Shown here: in pieces, positions 23,165-35,292 of the stretch
Position numbering within the stretch: position 1 is the stretch's first letter
Layout: each line of letters opens with the position of its first letter
NCBI GenBank assembly: GCA_963931865.1
Contig: OZ007516.1
Coordinates: forward strand, 5,677,897 to 5,741,896
Origin: Axinella damicornis
Taxonomy: Eukaryota; Porifera; Demospongiae; Axinellida; Axinellidae
Length of the DNA: 64,000 bases
Reading direction: 5' to 3'
Position numbers and translations under genes: made by a program
Notes under the pieces: model-generated
The model's input: only the letters and a program-made list of their open reading frames with translations
What the model was told of the DNA's origin: nothing
The model's database searches: none

Positions 23165-26100
23165 CAATGACACATAGTTTAACATTTTCTTATACTTATA
23201 CATAATATATTATGGCACGAGTGGGAGGGGGCAGTACAGGAAAATATTCGGTTCAAGGCTGGCAGTGTTGACCCGACTGCAGGGAGGGCCAATTCAGAAC
23301 AAAGCCAAGAACTCCTCTACTGCCTGACCTAAGGAGTCGTATATGAATTGTTGTTGGCTGTAAGTACATAGCCTGGGACCGAGGCTATCCACACTCCTGG
23401 TAGGGCAGCAGTAGGTCTAGTCTCAGTCCCAGACCCAAACCAACAGTGCGGATCACTTCAAGTATCACACGCGTGATACTGGAAGTGATCTGTGCTGGGA
23501 TCAGGTCCATTACAGGGAGGTTACACTCCCTATTATTTGCCACAGGTTCCCTCGCTCACCGAAGCTAAATCAGGTCCATTACAAAAACTGCCTGAAGTTG
23601 ACTAACAATTGTTTAGCGTTCAAGACCTACAGTATTAGCCTCGTTCCCAGGCCCCGCCCAGCTTTTCGTTGCAACCGAAAGCGGCGTGTGGGCCTGGGAA
23701 CGAGGCTACTGTATACAGTATGCTGCCATTATGATGTAACATTGTACAAGTCAGTTATGGGTACATTTGCACCTCAACTCCGACAAGTGGTCATTCATCC
23801 CAGCAGTGCATTCCAATCCAGTATCCATTTCAGTGATGTTGTCATTTTCACCCATCAACAATTAAGCTTTCAACAATCGCCCGTCCAGACCAGAAAAACT
23901 TCACTGCCAGAAATGGAGGCCCTACAGTGCGAGAGGACTTTCTCATCCCATTCGTGTAAAGGGAGAAGTGGTCCACCGTGCAGCTCTAACCAAGGACTTT
24001 TCACAGCCAAGCCCAGACACGGCCATGTTTGTCAGTTATTATTGTAATACACGCTTCAAGTTTATAATCTGAGTAACATAATGGGGTTAACCTTCGCGAT
24101 GGGGCCCCTGTGTGAATTGTCAGCTTGCCATGTCAACATCCTACATGTCCTTCTGGGTGTGTGTTAATGTGACTTCAAACTGAAGGCACCACACTCCCTA
24201 TTATTTGCCACAGTTGAATGAAAGGTTCTCCTGGAAACAGCTAGCTCTACATACGTAATTATACAGAGGCGGAATACTGACCTCACCCAGTCACCCTCCT
24301 ACCAAAGCTCAAGTACGAGCATGCCCGTTTCACAGAAATCCCGCTATCTCCTCAATGGACTTGCCCTTGCCTCTTGACGGGTGTACTATGTATTATGACA
24401 GAATTGCTAAATGTGTAGGACAGATCGAAGCATCAGCCAGTCAATTAATACTTTGCTGAAGCTGCTCTCTCAGCCTGTGAGTCATCTTTTTTCAAGGTAT
24501 ACTCAAATTCAATAAGGAGAGCAGTTAGCTGGCTAGCTAGTTTGAGTAGTTTTTTGTTGAAACTCAGAGAATGGCTATGACTATGGTTGGCATATTTTAT
24601 GGCAGTTTGGCCGGTTCCAGCAGCACAATATCCAGTGGTAAGCTAGCTAGCTAAGTCTGCAGAGTTGAAGCGGCAGGTTGCTCAATCAGTCATAGTTCTG
24701 TAGACAGAGTCAGTTCTGTAGACAGAGTCCAAGGGCCGGCATAAAAGGCTGAGCTCAGCTGTCAGCAGAATGCATCAAGCATGCAGGCCCCACCCCATGG
24801 GTGTAGCCTGGCTGGAGCTATAATATAGGACTATTCTCCCCGCGCCCCGGCCCATAGTGTATTAAGTATGCCTGACATCATCTCTGTGCTGAATCCCCAA
24901 CTGTACTGGTCTCGCTCTCACCTCCCTCACCTTGTCTGCTGGTCTGACTCCTAGTCTTTGTCTTGAGCCTCTGTCTGTCAGCTCAGGAACTCTCACCTCG
25001 CTCTGTTTCACACTCAAATATACACCAGACCGGGTACGGAGTGCCCTGGCATGTAGGTAGCCCTTCACCTTGTTGCTGTAGACTGACTCCCAGTCTCTGT
25101 CTTGAGCTTCTGTCTCTAGCTAGCTAGCTATCAGCTCAGGAGCTCTCATCATTTATGTCTACTGAATTCCCATTCCTGACTGTTCTGCTCAGACTGCTGC
25201 CTAGTCTTGGCCTTGAGCCCCTGTGTCTGTCAGCGCAGCTCAGCCTATTGCAATTGGTGAGCAAGGAGAGTTAGCTTGAGCCGCTAGCTAGCCGTGGCGG
25301 CTGAGGTTTGAAATATTTTTGGCGGGAAGTCAAGGTCCGATGGCACGCGCATGCGCACCCGGATACATCCGGTTTGGGCTTAAATACTGAATTTGTACCT
25401 AGTTTTGGCGGGAAGTCGGGATGGCACACTCGCTAAGCACTTGCTTTACAGCCTGGGGGTTGAGTGTTCGTCTCCCCAATAACCGAGTACGAGTCTGGGC
25501 CACTCCGTACATACCGGTTCTCGACTTCCCCGCCTAGCAGCCGGAGTACGCCGGTTCCCATCTGACCACCGAAGCTAAAGATAGGTGTTCTGGTTGAAAG
25601 CAGGTTAGCCTCCTGTGATTCCAGTCACCGACGCCTATCCAGCGCTCCTGAGGCTTACACTTCGGTGTCTGACCTGTCACGGAGGGGTAGGTGTGTTGCT
25701 AGGTTGTATTTTTTTCCCTTCTTCCCTCTTTTTTTTTTTTCATGGAAGGAGGCTGCTAGCTAGCTGCATAGAACAAGGAAAAAAGTACATAAGTTCCTAC
25801 TGCTTTTGTTAATTCACAGAGGTTACTATTTTTTGTGCTTTCTCTAATATCTCTCCTTTTGTACTTTTTTCCTTGTTCATGAAGACTGTTAGTTATTTCA
25901 CCTTTGCTTCGATATTTTGCAGCTAGCTATTCTTAGTTTGTAGAAATGCAATGCCACGTACAGTGACTACAGTCCACAGCTAGGTATAGTCTAGCCTCGT
26001 ACCCAGGCTCTGTAGTCATAAAGGGTTATCCACTTTCTTTTGCATGAGAGGTAGTAGCATGCTGGATCATGGAGGCTGCTAATTATTGTTTTGGTCACGT

Positions 26101-26463
26101 AGCTATCTGATTATGGAATTAGAATTCAATCTCTTTCTAGAGAATCAGCTAGTCCACAGGTAGTCATGTATTATAACTACTGTAGCCAGGTTAGTCTACT
26201 GTAATTACCAGTCACGTCCATCCATGCATGGAGGATGGAAGGCTATACAATCATGTACCCCTGAACCAAGAACAGGCGATAGGACTGCATGGTTCCTTCA
26301 TGATCTGGAACCAGTTGTAGTCCTTGTGCTTGATGAACTCCTCTTTGCTATCATCCACATTATCTCATTAAAGTTTGAGAAGAGTGCACGTGTCCTATCA
26401 TATGTACGATCAACTTCTACGATGCAAAACAGTAACTGGTAAATGAAACTACAAGCATTGTTC
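23165..26463. other. Intergenic region between convergent HACL1 and DNPEP
   Basis: No gene is recognised. The part from 23519 on belongs to the duplicated block (copies at 54961 and 63665). It holds a palindrome at about 23637-23708, a GCTAGC-rich stretch near 24530-24660 and 25115-25290, and a T-rich run near 25729. Open frames here are conserved between copies simply because the DNA is duplicated; I see no codon-like pattern of differences. Confidence 0.6.
25520..25605. other. Possible 5S-rRNA-like / SINE fragment
   Basis: The segment has CATCTGACCACCGAAGCTAA, then GGTGTTCTGGTTGAAAGCAG and GGTTAGCC. This recalls the internal promoter of 5S rRNA (TCTGATCTCGGAAGCTAAGC with a downstream CTGGTTAGTA), but with many mismatches. 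A shorter TCACCGAAGCTAAA occurs at about 23552. The same sequence is in copy 2 at about 56925-56995. Confidence 0.25.
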
Positions 26464-29400
26464 TTATGCAGAGTTGAATCCAGCATCAATTTCAGGAAAG
26501 CTCTCATAGAATTGCTGCAAGAAGAAAATTGACACACAATTGAGGTTTGTTGGCATACAAGCATGCACAGTGTGCAAGCATGTGTAACAGTGTATTTGGA
26601 ATGTACCGTGTAACAGTGATGTAGTAGTATGTATGTTGTGTGAACTGTGAACCTTGTACTTTGTCATTTGTGTACTCTGAACTTGTCATATGATTTTGCC
26701 ACGTGCTTTTGAATCCTGGAACCTTGCTGCACATGAACTAACAATATTCTGATTTGATCGATCCCTGGTGTGTGCACGCATGTACAATAATGGGTATAGC
26801 GTCCACAATCTCAGCTGTGATTTGCTGTTGCATAGTCACAATAGCTGCCCTTGGACAGATATTTGTCGGCTCAGTATGCCTAACAATGCAGGAAGTGCTG
26901 GTTTTTGCTCATGATTTGTAAGCAAAATGAGAGGTGAAACTACAACAGTACATTGTGTTTTTCAAACCCATATCCCCTAGTATAGCATTTGCAGTTTGTG
27001 AACACTAAGTTTTTGCTTACCCTGTACAGTGTGGACGTCTGCTGGACTGCAGTGGTGCAGCACGTCTCCCTGATGGAGTGCATGCTCAGCTGGGGGGTAC
27101 CAATATCCACAGTTCTCAGACCCAGCTTGGCAGACAGCATGGGGCCGATTGTGCTGCCACAGGCACTGTCGTTGCGTACCACTACCTCCTGCAAGAGAGG
27201 AGGATGGGTTCTCACTTTGTGACAGGTCTGAGCTCAACAAAAGGATGCCCACCTGTGTGATTACGGACAACTACTTCAGACTAGTGCAGTGCAATGCATG
27301 AACTGACTGTAAAAGTAACTAGCTGGTATGATTTTTACTGCACTCCTAGTAGAGCAACTTGTATGGAAAACTCACTTGTGGTGCCTCATGCCTTGCTTTA
27401 TTTCTGCTGACTTCGGTTGCAGCCACTAGCTAGCTTGTACTTTCTGCTAACTTGTCCCAATTAACGCACACGTATGATATATCAGTGCACAAAGACGATG
27501 ATGGTGCAGTCATAATCTTTGTACGCCTTAACTGAGTGCCTGAAGGTGTGATTAATACTATTAAATTGTGTTACTACAATCACCACACCATACGAATGCA
27601 CACCATCACAAGTCGCAAGTTAGCTAGCTAGAGCTGATTGATCAACATACTTACCTGCAGAGGAACATCACACTGCCTGGCAACCTCTCTCAGGATGGAG
27701 GCAGTGATGGCAGTAGTGGCATAGCGCTGGTTGGCATTGAACTTCAGCACTGGACCCTAAGCAGAAGAATTGTCCGTGCACATTTACATAAAATTATGGT
27801 ATCCAGTAAATACAAATACACAAAACCCTTCTGGGTTTTACAAGGCAAAGTTGTTATCACCATAGAACGTTGTTGTGCACCAAATTGTACGCAGCAGTAC
27901 TTTCAGCCATCCAAGCCCATTACTCTGACCACACCCACTCATTAACAAGGCTTCAATCATGACTCCACCATTGCCCACCATCCTAGCTGAAAAATGGGCC
28001 TCATCACTACAAGGTCAAAGGGCTGTTTTCCAAATGTGACAGAATGACCCATCTCATGTTGAGTAAAGGCATTCTGCAGCCAAGCAGGCAGAGCCACAGT
28101 GCGATGACTATGTGTCACCCACAGGAAGACACCTGTCAAGCTCCCCTGGTCTCACCCTATCTCCCTAAGGACATTGCCAGAAGTCACGGTATACCGTTGG
28201 TTGTTAGGGGGCGGGTGCTAAGTGTAAAGCTGGTCAAGTGCATGTATGCAGTACCTGGTGCAGCATTGGCTGGTGGCTGTGCTCATGCTTCTCCCTACAA
28301 ACAAAGAAGAACAGTCGATCCACAACATCATTGCAGGGTACACAGTCAACAGCCAAATTGCATGCAGTTAAATTGCTACATGTGTACCTTACGGGCCCTG
28401 ACAAGCACACATTTGGACAAATCCACAGTAACTGATGAAACAGATCACTAACTAGTCTCGCTCCCAGACCTTTCATCCAACGTGTTTAATGTTATCGCAC
28501 TACAGCGATCCACACTGGGGTTGGTTGTGTCTCGGACTGAGACTAATCAAAAACTTAAAGGCCACTCATACAATCTGGATGCTCCAAAAATGGGCCCAAC
28601 TGTGTACAATCGATGCTTGTTACCAAACAACCTTTATTGGTGAAGGTGCCACAGGGAGTGCAACATTTCACGCAGTGCACAAGCATATGTGGTGCATTCA
28701 CTCTCCCTGAGAACTGTGCAGTTGAAACCTTAGCAGTGCTACATGGAAAATATAGTACAAGCTGCGCCTTTGATCCTCCACCACAAATAAAATTAACGTA
28801 CGGGTAATTCGGATGAAGAGCATGGGCCTGGTCTGCGCTGATCAGGAACGATTTGGGAATTGATTCCTCAAAGGCAACACTAGACTCTGCACCTGTGAGA
28901 ATGAAGAGTGAGGATGTTGGATGGGGGCACTGGGAGGGGGAGGGGGTTAATACCGAGGATATTGGATGAGGGTATTGGGAGGGGGAGGATGAGGATTGAG
29001 GATATTGGATGGAGGAGGACGAGGATTGAGGATATTGGATGGAGGAGGACGAGGATTGAGGATATTGGATGGGGGGGGGGGGGGGGGGGGGGGGGGGGGA
29101 GGGAGAGTGAGGATTGAGGATGGCCCTGGGAGGGGTAGGAGTGACTCGTACACAGTCTCCATATCAAGAACCCAACATGCTGTATACATTCGAACCTGCA
29201 CACGTCCTCCTTAGCAAGAACTCCACCATTGATGACTGAGCCCCTTGAGCACTCTGTGACCCCACCTACCAAGGAATAGCACTTGGTATTATTAATGCTG
29301 ATATTAGTGGCTTATTGAGGATTACATACTGTACTGGATGGACTCGGAGAGTTGCCTCATTCCCGGGCTCCACCCAGCTTTCGTCTCTTGCAATACACCA

Positions 29401-31138
29401 AAAAGCTGGGAGGGGGCCTGGGAATGAGCCCTACTAGCTACTCAGAGAGGTAATTACATTAGTTTTCTGGTTAAAGGAGCTCAAGGAAGGAAGTAAAAGG
29501 ATTATATGAACAAGACACACCTCCTCATTATCAAAGAGGGCCAGCATCCGAACGTTCCCATCCTCCCCCAGAGAATCCAAGCTTTCAATCAGACCCTGCA
29601 TGTGGAGAGTATGATAGCAATCCGTTGTTGGCTTATGCTGGGGGATGGACCATGACAAACATTGCCATTTGTAGAGTAGGTTGTCAATACCTGAAGTCCA
29701 GTATAGCAGTTCATCAGGTTGTCAATTCGTGGGGCAAATATGAATTCTTCCATAGCTCCACCAATGGTCTTGTGGGTGTATATGATGAGCGTGTGAATGG
29801 GAAGTCATATCATAACTTGCTACACCACTGGCAGGACAGCTAAATGAGGCCACATGAACATACAAAGGGCTCGCCTCGTTCCCAGGCCTTCTACTCCTCC
29901 GATTATTGATCGCTTGCAGTATGCAAAAACGGAGGGGGAAGGCCTGGGGAATCTGGAGGTGCAGAAGTCCTGGGAACGAGGCTAAGTCGTCAATACATTG
30001 CTGAATCTCAGCCTTAACCAATTACGACAGTACATACATATGTGGTATTGTAGATTGACCCTACACAAACTCACAGCTGGTTGGGTGTCAGCAACGCAGA
30101 GTTCAAAGTCCATGATATTCTTTGGGTCACACTCGAGCTGCTTGCTAAGTAGGGAGATGAGGAGGGAAGGGTGGTGGGAAGCCTGGCAGGGTCGGGAGAA
30201 ACAGGATGGTGATCAAGTGAAGTCTGATAATTATCACTATACACACTCCTCCCAGGCGATGCTTGATAGTGCCTTGAATAGGGCATGCTAGGAACATGCT
30301 GGTTATAGTCTTGCGGGCCAGCCCACGTTCCACCCGGGGAGTGGGCTGGCCCACGAGACTACACAATAGTCTAGACCATCACATACGCGCTAGTGTCTGA
30401 TGCTATGGCAAAATGGTCACAACAGATGCCTTCCCTCAGAATGAAGTAAGCGCAATGCTAGAGCTATGTGATTAGCTACATAAAGCAACTGTCAGGCCTT
30501 ACTCACAGTGCAGTCCCTTGGAACCTCAGCTGAGGTTGCTTCAAGCTGCTCCTGAGCAACAGTGGCCAGTATCGGAACCCTAGAAATAATCATCACAAGT
30601 ACCGGGTAAAGGTATACTCAGCGTGCAGGCCGGCATGGTTTCCAACAAGACGCTGGTCGTAACTTGTATCCACATGCTGCATGTGCAGCTGTCGACTGCG
30701 CTCACTCTTCACCACCACATGTATGGTCATTTTAACTTTGCAAGGCCTGAAGGCCCCATGCACTTGTGCAAACCCGCAACATTCCTAAGCATGAGCAACA
30801 TTCCTGAGTGCAATCAACATTTGTAAGCACCATCAACATTCTTAAGCGTCATCAACATTCCTAAGCAACGTCAACATTCCTAAGCGTCATCAACATTCCT
30901 AAGCATGACCGCTCAACAAACAAACAACCACATACACATAACAATTCTCCACTCAATCAGTCTCCATGGTTTGCGAACGTACATATGGTTCTCTTTGTTT
31001 GGAGAGAAAGAGGTGTGGACGTCTCTGGCCAGGTGGATGCAGATGTTGGGGATATTCAGAACGGGGCGATCAATGTGCACCAACTTGTGCACCAAACCCT
31101 TCTCTCCCTGCAGAGGGAGGAAGAGAGAGAGAGAGAGA

Positions 31139-31173
<35 letters not shown>

Positions 31174-34100
31174 GGGAGGGAAGAGGGAGAGGAAGAGGGA
31201 GGGAAGAGGGAGAGGAATAGGGAGGGAAGAGGGAGAGGAAGAGGGAGGGAAGAGGGAGAGGAAGAGGGAGGGAAGAGGGAGAGGAAGAGGGAGGGAAGAG
31301 GGAGAGGAAGAGGGAGGGAAGAGGGAGAGGAAGAGGGAGGGAAGAGGGAGAGGAAGAGGGAGGGAAGAGGGAGAGGAAGAGGGAGGGAAGAGGGAGAGGA
31401 AGAGGGAGAGGAAGAGGGAGGGAAGAGGGAGAGGAAGAGGGAGGGAAGAGGGAGAGGAAGAGGGAGGGAAGAGGAAGAGGGAGGGAAGAGGGAGAGGAAG
31501 AGGGAGGGAAGAGGGAGAGGAAGAGGAAGAGGAAGAAGGAGGGAAGAACGAGAGGGGGAGGGAGAGTCCCACCATTTCTACATCACTGGAGAGATAGGAA
31601 TTGCCTGAGACTAAATAAATTCTTGCTGGCAGTCTGTTGGCTAGACCTGGCCAATGGAAGTGTTCATAATTCGCTAGTCCATTTCCCAGTCCTGCACTAT
31701 AACACTCCATCCCTAGTTAAGAGCAGTCCCTCTACTCTGGTCTTGCTGGGACAGCAGCTAGCTATAGCCTCGTTCCCGGTCGAGAACGGCTATGACTGTG
31801 GAACACTATCCCCAGAGAATGCTGTATACGACGATCCTCTAGCAGTTGTTGTCTTCAACAGTCATCAGCTCTAGTGTGAAATTCCAAGATCACTGTCACC
31901 CCTCTACAGCGTCAGTGGTCTTGCAAGTAATACGCCTGGTGCATTCCACTTGCAAATGGGCTAACCAAGATACGTAACCATGGATTTAATGGCCATGATA
32001 ACAAGAATGTGTACATGGCCACTAATGAACACACTACCATCCAAACAGTCAACACATTTCATAAAGCGCAAACATGTGTGCTGTAATAATCACCTTGACC
32101 ACCACTCGTCCAGCCAGTTTGAGGTCCCGGTCAAACCAGGTGTGCCAGATGCCACCTCCGTAGGGCTCAACACCCACCATAATGTAGCCAGCCTTTGTGC
32201 ATAAGCTCCGGGGTTTCACCTGACATGGCAACAACACTGATGAACCAAACTATACACAATTGCAAGTAACACCACCTGTCTCGTTCCCAGAACCATGATT
32301 GGGTCTGGGAACAAGACTAGCAGGGAGTCTACTTGGATCTGCAGACCACCACCCTCGTGTCAAACTTCCCGCAAACATGTCGTAGTTCTCCCATTTCCCA
32401 ACATTGTAGCAGAATGTGTGCAGGGAGGATACTGCATGCCAATGAAATTGGCAGCTTGTGTTCTACAGCAGAATGGTTGTCCTGCCAATTCCATCTGCAG
32501 TACTTCCTCCCAACCCACAGAGGCACCAACCAGCAGCCCCAGAGAAGAGCCCAAGGGAAAGAGCTGGCCACTGGTAGTGACAATCCTATCATCCCTACTT
32601 GAGTGAAGACTTTAGGCTTGCCTACAGGAAGTTTGATACAAGGAGGGGTGTGCAGTAGTGTACTGGTAGAGTGGGTCTCTCCAGTGCACAACTAAGGCTC
32701 TGTCCTGGGTTCGCCCTTGGTTTCAATGTTGAAGGGGGGTTCGGGTAAAAAAAAAAACCCCTTTGCCTCTCCAGAAAAACAAGTTTGAGCAATGCTGTTT
32801 ATGATAACTCAAGGAGTTCAGTGATGATGTCATCACCACCTGTAATACGTTAATGGGGCCCAGGACCTGCATGAAAACCTGGGGCATTGCTGGGTTATCA
32901 AATCAAACTGAACTGAACTGAACTGAACTGAACTGAACTGAACTGATAAGATTAGGACTTTCACTTTCTGTACAGTAACTAGATTCAGTGTGTACAAATT
33001 TCATACATTCCAGGGAAGGTTCTTGTTCCAAGAAAAGTACTTGAAGCAAAACTATAGTCTATCTCAAAGGCATTTTTGATCAGTAGTCTAGATTTCTGGG
33101 CTACTATGAACGTATATAATTTCACACATACCCGCAGGCAGGGGCTGTCAGTGTGGGCTCCAACAATGGAGTAGCCATTCCCTGGCTTGAACTTCCCACC
33201 GACTGCAAAGGCTACTATTGTGGAGAAGTTGTTGATCACGAAGTACTGCAATTGGAGAGTAAATTTAAAGTACGATCTCACAGCTGGATTTAGTTTATTA
33301 CTCCCATTTTGGAGGTGTGACTATAGTTTTGTACACCCTGCAGGCTTTCCCGCTTATTGTACTGATTCCATGAAAGATCTTGCGATTTAACCCTTCAAAC
33401 CACTGAATCTTTCACGGAGCCAGCGTCTGCAGAGGAGAAAATGGGAACACGTTCCAGTATTTCCATTCATTACAAAGATGCATGGTTCACACAGCCTGAT
33501 TCCCATGTTCCACTCACGAGAGTTTTGCACAGAATGGCATTGGGTGAAGTATAGTTTGCAAAGTATAGTGGGAGGCTGGGAACGAGCCTATGAGAGCACC
33601 TCATGATCAATACAACTGAACGTGCTTCCCCATAGACACAGGTACCTAGTTTACCCCCTCACCCTTCCAAGGGGGCTGATGCTCCAACTTTCCTTCTCTC
33701 TCAGCTCCTTGAAGCCGACTGCAAGCAGCCTTCTCTTACACTCCTCCACCACTAGCAGATACAAACACTCTATCACTTTGCAGACAGTATTCAGCTAAAA
33801 CTAGAAATACAAATACCTAGCCAATAAATAATACAAATTGTAGTGTGATACCATGGTAAGGTGAAGGCCCCTTGTTCACAAAGCTGATGAAATCCCTGGC
33901 AGCGTCCTGGAGGAGGAATGAGAAACGTAAGGTAAGGCAGACACGTGTAGTCTGTTCACATATCTTCAGTTGTGATTGGTATCTTTCAGAAGTCATGCCA
34001 AATGATTGGGCTACGCCGGTATGTAAGCAGGCCAACACTTTCTGTAGATGGCATCAGCCCATACACAGGACAACACTTCTTTTACTGCACACACACACAC

Positions 34101-34246
34101 ACACATGCATGCACATACATACACACAAGACATGCAAGTACATGCATGCACATACACACACAACACACACACACAACAACACACACGCACACACACATTA
34201 TTGCAACATGACTCCCTATCAATCACAATTTGTAGCTACTTACCAT
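26464..34246 (-). CDS. DNPEP: Aspartyl aminopeptidase, 16 exons, apparently full length
   Basis: M18-family cytosolic metallo-aminopeptidase that removes N-terminal Asp/Glu. Exons in coding order: 34244-34246, 33852-33906, 33663-33751, 33132-33245, 32094-32219, 30983-31107, 30507-30579, 30075-30182, 29691-29768, 29521-29595, 29196-29265, 28802-28892, 28255-28294, 27655-27756, 27021-27188, 26464-26514. Phases agree throughout and give about 455 residues (human about 475). Family motifs in order: [19 protein letters not shown] (zinc His), [96 protein letters not shown], and [14 protein letters not shown] (zinc His). Two normally conserved positions differ from the family and from copy 2: GSQS for GSES, and HALHPN for HAVHPN. 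The start, a one-codon exon before DAARDF, is the weakest call. Confidence 0.93.
28895..29105. repeat. GAGGATTGAGGATATTGGAT array with a poly-G run
   Basis: Units of about 27-30 bp, ending in a run of about 30 G at 29069-29099. The run and most units are missing at the matching place in copy 2 (about 60228-60300), so the array is unstable. It is in a DNPEP intron. Confidence 0.85.
29872..29984. repeat. Palindrome-family member in DNPEP intron 8
   Basis: Left GCCTCGTTCCCAGGCCTTCT and right GGGAACGAGGCTAAG, with an inner GAGGGGGAAGGCCTGGGGAA. The second copy at about 60991-61103 is closely similar, so it was in place before the block duplicated. Confidence 0.8.
30309..30360. repeat. Compact palindrome, GGGCCAGCCCAC subtype
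   Basis: TAGTCTTGCGGGCCAGCCCA and GTGGGCTGGCCCACGAGACTA surround a short centre. The copy at about 61430-61482 keeps the same shape. The ends match the dispersed family, but the inner sequence is different. Confidence 0.8.
30783..30905. repeat. About 17-18-bp tandem repeat ATCAACATTCCTAAGCG
   Basis: Six to seven units with AAGCATGAG, AAGCGTC and AAGCACC variants, repeated at 61857-61993 in the second copy. It lies in a DNPEP intron, about 75 bp downstream (coding sense) of exon 30983-31107. Confidence 0.88.
31114..31556. repeat. GAGGGA(GA)n purine array next to DNPEP exon 6 acceptor
   Basis: On the DNPEP sense strand this is CT-rich and ends 7 bp upstream of the exon starting at 31107, so it forms its polypyrimidine tract. 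It includes a G run at about 31141-31172. In copy 2 the array is only about 100 bp, showing large contraction or expansion. Confidence 0.93.
32279..32319. repeat. Small palindrome-family member
   Basis: GTCTCGTTCCCAGA and TCTGGGAACAAGACTA flank ACCATGATTGGG. A counterpart lies at 62997-63036 in copy 2. Confidence 0.7.
32644..32945 (+). mobile_element. tRNA-derived SINE-like element, (CTGAA)n tail, copy 1
   Basis: An A-box-like TAGTGTACTGGTAGAGTG is followed about 40 bp later by a damaged B box (here CTGGGTTCGCCC; intact form GGGTTTGAATCCC in copy 2). An A-rich stretch follows, then a body with GGTAAAAA and AGTGATGATGTCATCACC, and the element ends in a pentanucleotide tail of about eight CTGAA units. 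This layout is that of a tRNA-related SINE with a microsatellite tail. Confidence 0.65.
34085..34200. repeat. (CA)n-rich microsatellite in DNPEP first intron
   Basis: Alternating CA runs with CATGCATGCA interruptions. No coding signal. Confidence 0.85.
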
Positions 34247-34789
34247 GAGCTTTCACATCTTGAACGTTTTGCAAGAGACACAAACAGACCGGGGCCGGGC
34301 GTGGTTACCTTGCCTCTGCGTGGCACACCCACAGGAAATGTAGCTACCTTCCAAGCGCAATAGAACAAGAACAAGACCAAAGCAGTTTTAACCGTTGCAG
34401 AGTCTGTAGCTGAGAACGTTAGATAGATAGATAATTTTAATTTGTAACAGGAATGCTCCTTCAGCCTACAATCAGCCGCTCTTCCAGGAGGTCCTCACCT
34501 ACCTCTTCTCAGACAGGTAGGTGATCAGAACTATCCACAACAATTTTACCAAAGCATGAATATTGCTTTTGCAGTCAGAGGATTGAAAGGCAAATTGATG
34601 ATGCCTATAAAATAAACCACCGTCTCATAATAACTGCCCCTGGTCTAATAATATTGTTGCTCACACAACAATTGGCTCTTCATGACACCATAGATAATAG
34701 CTATGATGACACAATGTAAAAATCACCGCTCCATAAAACATGAACACTTCTCGTTGTCAACCCCATGCAGCCACACCCCCATGCACCCA

Positions 34790-34935
34790 CCCCAACCACA
34801 CCCCCCAGCTCCCTCCCCAGCCCCACCTCCCATGCTCCCACCCTCCCACCCTCCCATGCTCCCACCCTCCCATGCTCCCACCCTCCCATGCTCCCACCCT
34901 CCCATGCTCCCACCCTCCCATGCTCCCACCCCACC
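34790..34935. repeat. Tandem repeat of CCCATGCTCCCACCCT
   Basis: About seven 16-bp units, C-rich, with no splice signal or conserved frame. Just downstream at about 34962-35010, GGTAAGGTTAGGGTGAGG and CCTCACCTTAACCTCACC form a small inverted repeat. Confidence 0.85.
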
Positions 34936-35075
34936 CTTGGCGGTGAAAGGTAATCAGCCAGGGTAAGGTTAGGGTGAGGGCTCACCTCACCTTAACCTCA
35001 CCCGAGCTAAACCTAGCCCGAATGGCTTAGACACAAATGGACTCTCCTTTTATACCGGCTGGCGCCTAGCTGCTG

Positions 35076-35292
35076 GCAAGAATCACGCTCATCTCTGTCT
35101 ACAGTTTACGCGTGCTCAAGGAAATTTCCCGCCATAACTGAATAATCGCAGATGCGAACCAATCAGATCGCAGCATTACGGTGCATCAGCCAACGCACGC
35201 AAACGTAATGCTGCGATCTGATTGGTTGGCATCTGCGGTTGGCGGGAATTTTCGCTGTGCACGCGTAAACTGTGGACAGAGATGAGCGTGAA
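35076..35292. mobile_element. Near-perfect 217-bp inverted repeat (MITE-like)
   Basis: The left arm contains CACGCTCATCTCTGTCTACA, GTTTACGCGTGC, CCAATCAGATCGCAGCATTA. The right arm contains the complements TAATGCTGCGATCTGATTGG, GCACGCGTAAACTGT and GGACAGAGATGAGCGTG. The loop is only about 30 bp. The two arms are highly similar, which suggests recent origin. Confidence 0.82.

Larger units (their letters stand above)
23519..32945. repeat. Duplicated block, copy 1 (contains DNPEP exons 5-16)
   Basis: Nearly colinear with 54961-63664 from 23583 on, with scattered substitutions and short indels. The part 23519-23582 is shared only with the third copy starting at 63665. Large length differences come from repeat arrays: the GAGGGA array at 31114-31556 is far longer here than at 62203-62310, and poly-G runs are longer here. 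Copy 1 continues leftwards into HACL1 flank and rightwards into DNPEP exons 4-1. Confidence 0.95.

Noticed and set aside
23598..24047. Open frame of about 149 codons, also present at 54976
   Set aside because: It begins inside a family palindrome and its conservation is explained by the block duplication; no family match or splice context.
24862..25068. Minus-strand 68-codon frame conserved at 56239
   Set aside because: Same reason: duplicated non-coding DNA; no recognised domain.
30905..31710. Arg/Glu/Gly-rich frame on plus and Leu/Pro/Ser-rich frame on minus
   Set aside because: These run through the GAGGGA array; only 30983-31107 on the minus strand is a genuine DNPEP exon.
32295..32691. 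Open frames on both strands between DNPEP exons 4 and 5, also present in copy 2
   Set aside because: Intronic; copies differ by frame-breaking indels, which argues against coding.
34240..34262. Similarity of the DNPEP leader (AGATGTGAAAGCTCATG) to the first ankyrin exon (AGATGTCAAAGCTCAAG)
   Set aside because: Only about 15 matching bases; probably chance, although it would fit a duplicated promoter and makes the DNPEP start less certain.
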